From Sebastes aleutianus (taxonomy: Eukaryota; Chordata; Actinopteri; Perciformes; Sebastidae): DNA of 64,000 bases. Below, one piece after another: positions 40,438-46,900 of this stretch. A model generated the notes under the pieces. It saw only the letters and a program-made list of their open reading frames with translations, had not been told where the DNA came from and did no database searches. Numbering within the stretch: position 1 is the stretch's first letter; each line of letters starts with the position of its first letter. The stretch spans positions 14,232,129-14,296,128 of the forward strand of contig CAKAKS010000032.1 of assembly GCA_916700875.1 (NCBI GenBank), in the 5' to 3' direction. The position numbers and the translations under genes are program-made.

Positions 40438-41574
40438 AAGATATTGACATGAATGAAAATGTGTATGTTATCAACTATTTTGAGGGAAAAAAATACAATG
40501 TTCTTATTGTCATATCCATCATAATATGTAATAGACTAAGCTACTGAAGTTACCCTGCACTATACTCAGTTTTAACAGTCTCTTCTGCACTATATTCACT
40601 TTTTAATAGTCGTTTATCACAGCTGTTACCCTGCACTATATTCAGTTTTAACAGTTTTCTTCATCTCCTTGCATTTTTATATCTGGTATATTTTTTTGTA
40701 CTTTGTACTTTGCACTACTAACTTTTTTACTTCCTTTTTACAAACATGTTTTGCACTATGGAACTGTGATGCTGGAAACTTGAATTTCCCTCGGGATCAA
40801 TAAAGTTACTATCTCTCTATCTATCTATCTATCTATCTATCTATTTCTCTCTCTATCTCTCTATCTATCTATCTATCTATTTCTCTCTCTATCCCTCTAT
40901 CTATCTATCTCTCTATCTATATATATATATATCGATCTCTCTATCTATCTATCTATCTACAGTATCTATCCATCTATCTATCTCTCTATCTAGCTGCAAT
41001 AAGTATATTTCCATCACTGGTCAGAGCAAAAATAAAGTTCAAAGATAAGGTACTGTTACAATGCTTCTTTTTATGGTGAAAGGTTGTGATAGCAATTGAA
41101 TTACAGTATTAGGTACACCAGAATATGGATGTTTTGTGGAAGTTTTCGATGGAGAAACAGACATCCAGTGTGGTCAGAGTGGAGAAAGAAAACCTGCACA
41201 GCATCTTCAAAACATTGAGCGGTGCATGTCGGGAAACTTCATCTAGCCACTTAGCTAGTTAACATTAGTTAGCTATAACGTACTGCTCGGAGAAAAACCT
41301 TCCTGCTGCTCAAACGCAGTAAATGGTATCGTCTCTCTCTCTTTGCTGGTAGTTTAAATAGCTCTCATTCACTGCCTGTCTATCACTGGTGTTTACATTA
41401 GCTTAGAAGCTAAGTAGCTATAGCCTCGCTGCACCGTTACAACATGCTCTCAACTCACATTTACAGCGCACATACTTAACGTTACCTCTGCCTCCCTTTT
41501 CCCTTACTGTATTCAGACGAGTCACTCACATTTTTAGGCGGTCCAGTGTCTCCCAGCTGAAAGTTATCGTCCAT
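26575..41574 (-). CDS. ift43: Intraflagellar transport protein 43 homolog, IFT-A subunit (9 coding exons)
   Basis: The protein is a subunit of the IFT-A complex, which drives retrograde transport in cilia and entry of membrane cargo (family knowledge). Coding exons, 5' to 3' on the minus strand, are 41530-41574, 38972-39073, 36341-36411, 33677-33712, 32807-32853, 27957-28029, 27106-27181, 26928-26990 and 26575-26685. They sum to 624 nt, giving 207 residues plus TGA, close to the human length. All introns are GT-AG and phases agree throughout. The N-terminal half (1-100) is basic, Ser-rich and poorly conserved. The conserved half includes DIPVIPDLEEVQEED (101-115), VMTYRDLDNDL (130-140), DGEIDLKLLTKVLAPE (151-166) and WDWDHLFTEVSSE (176-188), all recognisable from vertebrate IFT43. 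It is divergent from tgfb3. The start was chosen because exon 1 has the first ATG after the promoter-like block and splices in phase 0. Intron 5 holds a hAT-like element. Confidence 0.95.
26928..26990 (-). CDS. ift43: ift43 coding exon 8 (residues 151-171)
   Basis: The acceptor is ctttccgcag|GATGGA and the donor AAAGAG|GTGAGT; 63 nt, symmetric phase 0. It encodes DGEIDLKLLTKVLAPEQEV, nearly identical to mammalian IFT43. Confidence 0.95.
27106..27181 (-). CDS. ift43: ift43 coding exon 7
   Basis: The acceptor is gtctgttag|CATCCAG and the donor ACCTTA|GTAAGT; 76 nt. It encodes NRVMTYRDLDNDLKYYSAF, a conserved IFT43 block. Confidence 0.94.
27863..27900 (+). repeat. (TG)19 microsatellite in ift43 intron 6
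   Basis: A pure TG run starting 57 bp from the exon 6 donor. Confidence 0.92.
27957..28029 (-). CDS. ift43: ift43 coding exon 6
   Basis: The acceptor is ggttttcag|ATATTC and the donor CCAAG|GTACGG; 73 nt. It encodes the highly conserved IPVIPDLEEVQEEDL motif. A GT microsatellite starts about 57 bp inside the following intron. Confidence 0.95.
28030..31279. other. ift43 intron 5, distal part
   Basis: Contains a GC-rich unique block (28.27-28.70 kb), a GA run (29107-29160), unique blocks around 29.62-30.33 kb and a CT run (30504-30527). No exon is seen. Open frames at 28.4-28.75 kb are GC-driven. Confidence 0.45.
31288..32068. mobile_element. hAT-like non-autonomous transposon, copy 2 (ift43 intron 5)
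   Basis: It is flanked by a perfect 8-bp target duplication GTATTGCA (31280-31287 and 32069-32076). The right end TTTGACAGCCCTA is intact and the left end decayed. The interior shares ACATGCCCACTTTATGAT and TTCACATATCTTGAG-type blocks with copy 1, in reverse orientation. Confidence 0.85.
32807..32853 (-). CDS. ift43: ift43 coding exon 5
   Basis: The acceptor is ttctacag|CCGCCG and the donor GGAG|GTAAGA; 47 nt. It encodes RRLRPQTPQGSDDEG (86-100), equivalent to FRLRPQSLNGSDYGG in human. Confidence 0.92.
33677..33712 (-). CDS. ift43: ift43 coding exon 4 (36-nt microexon)
   Basis: The acceptor is ccatacag|ATCGTC and the donor GAAGA|GTAAGT. It encodes residues 73-84 (KSSRRPAAEDLE) plus two bases of the next codon. 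The phase fits both neighbours, and it matches the KFRRKASEEIED region of human IFT43. Confidence 0.88.
33713..36340. other. ift43 intron 3
   Basis: AT-rich from 33.7 to 35.1 kb, then unique with balanced composition. A 128-codon minus-strand frame (33770-34156) lacks splice support. Sequence beside exon 3 (36.09-36.33 kb) looks unique and possibly regulatory. Confidence 0.4.
34327..34340 (-). promoter_or_regulatory. CTCF-like motif, full core match
   Basis: The minus strand reads CCAGTAGGGGGCAC, matching CCASYAGRKGGCRS at every position. It lies within ift43 intron 3. Occupancy is unknown. Confidence 0.4.
36341..36411 (-). CDS. ift43: ift43 coding exon 3 (residues 50-72 plus 2 nt)
   Basis: The acceptor is ttcttccag|GGCCCT and the donor GCCAA|GTACGT. 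It encodes PKPARRQGGWAEESS..., matching the RQGGWAGDS block of mammalian IFT43. Confidence 0.9.
36412..38971. other. ift43 intron 2
   Basis: Non-coding. 37.14-37.45 kb contains ATTACCATTAATCGAGAG-type sequence that looks enhancer-like. No repeat family was recognised. Confidence 0.4.
38972..39073 (-). CDS. ift43: ift43 coding exon 2 (residues 16-49)
   Basis: The acceptor is ...tttcccag|GTTGCAAAG and the donor GGAGAG|GTATGT; 102 nt, phase 0 at both ends. It encodes KSGRRARLAADQ..., which aligns with the KMGRRAQ... stretch of human IFT43. As a symmetric exon it could be skipped without a frameshift. Confidence 0.88.
40120..40437 (+). mobile_element. Retroelement 3' end with (TCTA)n tail, copy 1
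   Basis: TGAATTTCCCTCGGGATCAATAAAGTTA runs into a TCTA repeat (from about 40408), a common end of fish non-LTR elements. It repeats at 40531 at high identity. Confidence 0.65.
40531..40996 (+). mobile_element. Retroelement 3' end with expanded (TCTA)n tail, copy 2
   Basis: The first 280 bp nearly duplicates 40121-40400. The tail is a 180-bp TCTA/TCTC microsatellite. The two copies are in tandem, 411 bp apart, within ift43 intron 1. Confidence 0.65.
41530..41574 (-). CDS. ift43: ift43 coding exon 1 (residues 1-15)
   Basis: It begins ATG GAC GAT AAC (MDDNFQLGD...). The donor is AAT|GTGAGT and the intron is phase 0. The opening Met plus acidic residues resembles the start of vertebrate IFT43. 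The RFX/CCAAT-like promoter lies about 60-85 bp upstream. Confidence 0.85.
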
Positions 41575-41630
41575 TTCTCTCCTCCTTGTTGCTACCAGGG
41601 CAGCGTCCTCTTCCTGGTCGTCAAGCGTCA

Positions 41631-41660
41631 CATGGCAACGCTCTCCATGGCAACGCCAAT
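41631..41660 (-). promoter_or_regulatory. ift43: ift43 promoter: two RFX/X-box-like half-sites plus inverted CCAAT (NF-Y) box
   Basis: On the minus strand, reading toward the gene, there is CTGATTGG (CCAAT box, plus-strand 41656-41660), then GTTGCCATGG (41645-41654) and GTTGCCATG (41631-41639). GTTGCCAT is the left half of the RFX-bound X-box that drives many ciliary genes; the right halves here are imperfect. The cluster is 57-87 bp upstream of the ATG and no TATA box is evident. Confidence 0.6.
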
Positions 41661-41770
41661 CAGAGGGAAAGTTCGAATCCCTCTGTGAAGACTCAGTAAG
41701 TAAATAGATATAAACAATATAACAATAGCTACGATATACAGAAAGTATTTATGACAAGTGTACTATAATT

Positions 41771-42290
41771 GTATTTATTTATTTATTTTCACATATATAA
41801 AACTGCACAAAATCCAGTCAATGAAAAAAACAGGAGAAAGGAAGAAAGATCTAAACTAACATCATTTTAAAAATACAACAAAAGTTAAACAACAACAAGA
41901 AGTACACAAAATGTGCAGAAAACCCCTAACCAAACAGAGTAAAACAATCCAATAAAAACAATGAAATACATACAAAAAAACAGTACAGAAGAAAAGAAAA
42001 TGTATCTAAACATATCAAAAGATAATTAGACATCATTAATTAAATGTGATGATAATTTCCTTTTAAAATGTTCTAAGGATAACGAGCTCTTGATAACATG
42101 TATTTTGGTGTTCCATATTTGTACACCACGATATCTGAGGGAGTACTGGCCATGTTTTGTTTTGTAAAAAGGCAGGTGAAGATGATTAAAAAAAGAAGAG
42201 TATGTGTATTTCAGTTTGTGGGGTGGATTTGTGGAATGGGTTAGGTGATGGGTTGAAGGGGAGCACAAATATAAATCAATTTAAAAAGCT
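41771..42290 (-). mobile_element. Degenerate LINE, reverse transcriptase C-terminus
   Basis: An 80-codon minus-strand frame (42026-42268) holds HLPFYKTKHGQYSLRYRGVQ, a WN motif, FKRKLSSHLI and a stop, the standard C-terminal signature of non-LTR retrotransposon proteins. An AATAAATAAATA tail follows at 41772-41786. Confidence 0.75.
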
Positions 42291-42635
42291 ATACAAGAAA
42301 GAAATTTTTGGGAGGTATATGGTTGAAGAAGAGTTGTGTTAAAGGTTGGTTTTAACTCCGGATGTATTTGTGGGTTGTAAATAAACTTGGGATGCTGTTC
42401 ATATATTCAACTTGGGATGTAAATAAATCTGGGATAGTTTTTATATTATATTATATTATCATTCTATGATATATGAGTTAATAGAGGAGAAGTGAGAAAG
42501 GGGTAGGGTAATATAAGTTTTTCTTCTACCTACTCCTTTTCGGACACTATAACTCTTGTTTTGTTTGTTATTATTTTGTATCTGTTTTTATTTATTATAT
42601 GTTCGAAATAAAGTCTTTCATTCATTCATTCATTA
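42291..42635 (+). mobile_element. Second LINE 3' end, opposite orientation
   Basis: The plus strand has TTCTTCTACCTACTCCTTTT, then GTTCGAAATAAAGTC and an (ATTC)n tail, a recurring LINE 3' end in fish. It abuts the minus-strand LINE head to head. Confidence 0.6.
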
Positions 42636-43119
42636 ACCTGTCTAGTATTATGTGAATGAATTTGAGAATTAGATTTAAAGAAGTTGCTAAACGATGATGG
42701 TAGAGAAGAAGGCAAGAACATATATTTATATATAAACACACATATCTGATGAATATTTACGTCATAAACTGTTCAGTTTCCTGAACAGTGGAGCAAAAGC
42801 CTCCTTAGAGTTTGACAAAGTTGCCAGTCTTACAAATCGTTTTTGCAACAAATAAAGTTTATGAAGATTGAAGGGGTATGTATCTGCCCAAACAATATGA
42901 CCATAAATCAAATAGGGATAAATCATGGAATAATATAAGGTTAATAAACAAGAAACATTTATGAAACTTCTTAGTTTGCTGATGATTCCTAGTGACTTTA
43001 CAGTTTTATTACAAATAAAATGTATATGTTACTATAATGATGCTGTTGCTGCTGCTGATAATGATGATGATTATAAATGCCTTTAAAAAATCCCTATTCT
43101 GACAGCCAGGTCTCCTGAG

Positions 43120-43985
43120 ATAGGATACCAATCACCAAAGATGTGTTTCTGGAGGATCGGAGTCCTATAGTGGCTCATTATGTCACCAAAATGCAATCCT
43201 CAGTGTCGCCATAAACCAAACACTCAAAGACAAAGATTGCTATTTAAAGGAAGGATGACACTCTGCATGAAAACATTTATAATTTAAGAATCAAGTGACT
43301 CATTTCCTAAAATTAGAAAGCTCATGCTCTTGCATGCTGAAGCATGCAGTTGCAGTGAACCAATCATTGGCTCAGTGTTTTTTTCAATATTATATTTGTT
43401 GTTTTTTTGTTCATTTTGAAACAACAGAACAAACATCCCCAATATATATAATAACATTCTTGGTACAAAGAAACTTTAATATTAATATAAAATAAGCCAG
43501 TATAGATACAGGAAAAAAACATATTCTATACAAAAAAATGATAAATAAGTAAAAAGAATATACACAAGTAAAACATTTTTAATTAAAAACGATAAAATAA
43601 AATAAAATCTATTTATATGTACATATATATACTGTATACATATATACATACATACACATATACGCACACGCAGTATATACACATACAAAAACACATATAC
43701 ATATAATCAATTAAAAAAAAAAAAAATTCAGTACAATTCAGTCATCATCCTATTCTATCTCTCTATTCACAATCATCCTGCTCCAGCAATGAATTGGCTC
43801 AGTGTTGGGTCAAGAATGAGGGAGGGGATAGCAGAAAAATGATGTCATCTAAACAAGTTTTGCCTTTTACCAAACAAACAGCATCTTTCCCACAACTCCC
43901 ACACCTTTGCCATGTTTTCTTCCTCAACCATAATCAAATAGTCACATTATCTTGTCCACTGCAGTGGCTTGCCACAGTCAATATC
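43120..43985 (+). repeat. Diverged duplicate, left copy (interrupted)
   Basis: Blocks TGGCTCATTAT, GAAGCATGCAGTTGCAGTGA, CTCAGTGTT, GATGATGTCATCTAAACAA, CAACTCCCACACCTTTGCC and CAGTGGCTTGCCACAG recur in the same order at 48570-49060. This copy is split by the insertion at 43380-43792. Confidence 0.7.
43380..43792 (-). mobile_element. 413-bp insertion with perfect 14-bp target-site duplication
   Basis: ATTGGCTCAGTGTT occurs on both sides (43366-43379 and 43793-43806), and the paralogous site at 48.78 kb is uninterrupted. The length of the duplication indicates LINE-machinery retrotransposition. The family is unassigned; the interior is AT-rich with a TATACA repeat. Confidence 0.75.
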
Positions 43986-44014
43986 CACAGTCAATATCCA
44001 CATTAGTTTAAAAG

Positions 44015-44560
44015 ATAAGGTAAGATAAGAGAAGATATTCCTTTATTAGTCCCGCAGTGGGGAAATTTGCAGTGTACAGCAGCAAAGGGGATAGTGCAAA
44101 AAACAAGATGCATCAGCTAACACAGTAAAAAAAAAAAAAAAAGAGCCAAACAAAGTGTAACAAAATATGAAAAGATGACATAATTTTTCTGCAAAATATG
44201 AACCATAGAAGGAAGAAAATAGGAGCAGTATATACAATATTAACAATAAACAGACTATTAACAAAATTGCACAAATGGAAAATGATATTGCACAGTGAGA
44301 ATGAAATGAAATTCCACCTGAAAATATTGCACTTGGTGTGTAAGTGCTGAGATGGGGTGAGAGTCATTCGTCATCATGGATGACAGTTTAGCCATCATCC
44401 TCATCTCTCCCAAAAGGAAAAGGAAGCAGAAAGATGGGACCTGAAGTTCCCTCTGATGTCCACTAGATGTCGCTGTTATGTATGTTTTTATGTTGCTGAG
44501 GGAGAAGCAGTTGAACGGTAGCAGCATCCAGATGATCACAGCTGTTCTGGGCTCCCTGTG
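44015..44560 (-). mobile_element. LINE/retroelement 3' region, minus strand
   Basis: TTCCTTTATTAGTCCCGCAG and GGGGAAATTTGC (44039-44069) are the reverse complement of a common fish retroelement 3' end. The 5' limit is uncertain. Confidence 0.55.
44460..44473 (+). promoter_or_regulatory. CTCF-like motif, one mismatch
   Basis: The plus strand reads CCACTAGATGTCGC; a T replaces one G of the core. It lies in or beside a retroelement, so chance is likely. Confidence 0.2.
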
Positions 44561-45181
44561 CACCTCCAAGATCTCTTTTGTTAACTTTGGCCTTCAATCT
44601 GAAGTTGAATTTCCTCCAAAACTTTTTTATTTTGGATGTAGTCAATATTGTCCAAGGACTTGTAAAAGTCCACTCAAATGACACCCCAGTGAGGCTAAAG
44701 GTCCTAATTGATGGGAATTAAGGGCCACACATTGCTTAACTTTAAACTTATTCATTAAATACAAATGGTATTTGTCCACATCATAAAGGAAAAGACAGGA
44801 AACAAAAATATTCCATCCATAAATCAGAGCAATCAGTGAGTTTCCTTCTTTATTCGAGAGCCTGCTCTTGCGCAATCACCCCATTGCCCAATATTACGCA
44901 CGTTTTCTAAAAGTTTGACAACACAAAATGTGGAGTCCCACCACATTCCTCTTTTTTCAGCAGCATCGCCAGTTGATTTGTATTCTAAACTTTAAAATGA
45001 CATCCAGCATAAATTAAACTGCGTGGCAACCATTCCTCTGTTTAAAACACCTGTATTTTTCAATGAAATGCTTTTTGAATACATACAGTAGTTTTTGTTG
45101 TTATATGTCAAGAGAGGGCAGTGATACAAATTTCCAACTTGATGAAACAAACTTTGGCTTTTCAGTCCTTTTTTTCTTAAC

Positions 45182-45701
45182 TTAAAGGTCCCATATTATA
45201 AAAAAGTGAGATTTTCATGTGTTTTTTTTATTATAAAAAAGGCTTAAGTCCTATATAAATACTGTGAAAGTATCAAAACACTCAATCCACAGGGAAGTAC
45301 ACACAGCCCGTATTCAGAAACTCTGCATTTGAAACAAGCTGTCAGGATTTCTGCCCATTCGTGATGTCACGAATATACAATATTTAGACCATTACACAAT
45401 TTTAAACGTAAACATTCTAAATGTGTCCCAGTCTATTACTGGTTGCAGTGTATGTGAATGTCATCAGCTGACAGGAAGTACACATGGACCCAAGCTGTTG
45501 CCTAGCAACGCAATTCTGTTGCAATTCCGTTAAAATGCGCTAAAACGAAGCGTTTCCAACAGAGGGTAAATACAGGCATATTAAGGCCGACAGTATGAGG
45601 AAAATAAAGTGTTTTTTGAACATTACAGCATGTAAACATGTTCTAGTAGAAACACAAAATACAAGTCGAACCTGAAAATGAGCATGATATGGGACCTTTA
45701 A
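45182..45701. mobile_element. TTAA-ended MITE about 380 bp upstream of the tgfb3 CRE/TATA
   Basis: The ends TTAAAGGTCCCATAT are perfect inverted repeats (15 bp). The interior right end AAAATGAGCATGATATGGGA is a high-copy teleost unit. TTAA at both ends suggests a piggyBac-like target. Confidence 0.8.
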
Positions 45702-46078
45702 AGATATGTATTGTTTAAATTAATAAAGTTAGGACCTGCTGAATGACTATCATAAAAGTGGAATAAAATGAACTGATAATTCACATTAAAATGTTACATT
45801 ATTTTATCCTCAATCTTTACACAATTAAAAAAAATAGCCTGCCTAGAATTGTAACAGATTGGTGATTTTTTTTTTGTGGCAAAGTTGATATCCCTCACAT
45901 ACCCTTTCTTGGAAGAAAACCACTTTCCATTAATGACTTTAAATACATTATCATAGCATTATCTTCAAGTAACAGATGTGGGAGTTTTTCTTTTTTTCTT
46001 GGAACAATTGTTAAATGAAGTGCATTTCAGCAGCATAAGAGCGAACAGAGGCAATAACTTGCAGCCCCTCCCTCGACA

Positions 46079-46103
46079 ACGTCACAGTCTGTGTGCCTAT
46101 AAA
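46079..46103 (+). promoter_or_regulatory. tgfb3: tgfb3 core promoter: CRE half-site and TATA box
   Basis: ACGTCA at 46079-46084 is followed 14 bp later by TATAAA at 46098-46103, predicting a start near 46128. The human TGFB3 promoter is known to use a CRE close upstream of a TATA element. The spacing and position here, about 450 bp before the ATG, fit that layout. Confidence 0.65.
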
Positions 46104-46127
46104 GCAGGAGTGAGAGTGGAGAGCAGT

Positions 46128-46554
46128 CCGAGTGTGTTTGAGGCCGGACTGCAGAGAGACAGAGCAGAGAGACGCACTGACTCCAGACGCACAAGTGGAT
46201 GGAAAGAGCAACCAATGCAATGGAGAAACTGCAGAGATGATCGGAGCCTTGTAAACTCAGGAAGAAGAGAAGAGAGAGATGCTTGCATGAGATAAAAGGG
46301 GGGAATGAAGAGTAGAATAAAGAGTTTTAATGAAGAGTTGAGATTGTTTTTCCAAAAAAAATGGCACGGATTTGCTCCCATGCAAATGCGCATTTTGCAA
46401 AGATGACATAGCAACTTGAGAAAAAATGGGATTCCTCCTCCAGGAACAGAACTCATTCACGACCTGAATGAAAAAGAGAAAAAGGGATTCTATTCAAATC
46501 GGAATTTAGTTTTTCTTTCTTCTTTTTACTTGACAAGCCTCGCCAGAGTGAAAT
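46128..46554 (+). promoter_or_regulatory. tgfb3: tgfb3 5' leader with at least five short upstream ORFs
   Basis: The predicted leader is about 425 nt. Upstream ATG ORFs visible: 46199-46240 (13 residues), 46237-46254 (5), 46279-46290 (3), 46287-46295 (2) and 46305-46406 (33). None continues into the coding frame. Mammalian TGFB3 mRNA has a long leader whose upstream ORFs repress translation (family knowledge). Confidence 0.6.
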
Positions 46555-46900
46555 ATGAATCTGGGAAAAGCGCTTCTGTTTTTCCTCCTCTCAAATTGTG
46601 TGACAATGACTTTGTCGCTCTCCACTTGCACCACTGTGGACATCGACCACATAAAGAAAAAGAGAGTAGAGGCGGTCCGAGGACAGATTCTCAGTAAACT
46701 CCGGCTGACCAGTCCGCCTCAAACTACAGGTCCAAGTCAAGTACCGTTTCAGGTCCTGGCCCTTTATAACAGCACCAAGGAGCTCATTGAGGAGCTGGGC
46801 AGAGACAGGCATCAGAGCTGTGGACAGGATAACACGGAGACTGAGTACTATGCCAAAGAGATTTACAAGTTCAACATGATCAATGGCCCACCAGAAAACA
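46555..46900 (+). CDS. tgfb3: tgfb3 exon 1 coding part (residues 1-115)
   Basis: It holds the signal peptide (hydrophobic ALLFFLL core), LSLSTCTT, the straitjacket helix DHIKKKRVEAVRGQILSKL, the sequon NST at 72-74 and EYYAKEIYKF. The donor is AAAACA|GTAAGT, phase 1. Confidence 0.96.

Noticed and set aside
40812..40996. CRISPR-like array of short repeats
   Set aside because: A simple TCTA/TCTC microsatellite with no spacers, in a vertebrate genome.
41664..41683. tRNA T-arm-like GGGAAAGTTCGAATCCCT
   Set aside because: No D arm, anticodon arm or acceptor stem upstream; it lies in the ift43 promoter region and is coincidental.
42026..42268. 80-codon minus-strand frame as a host gene
   Set aside because: Matches the C-terminus of non-LTR retrotransposon proteins and ends in an A-rich tail; it is a LINE fragment.
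46416..46697. 93-codon plus-strand frame overlapping the tgfb3 start
   Set aside because: It has no ATG (begins at TTG) and is an out-of-frame shadow of the leader and exon 1.
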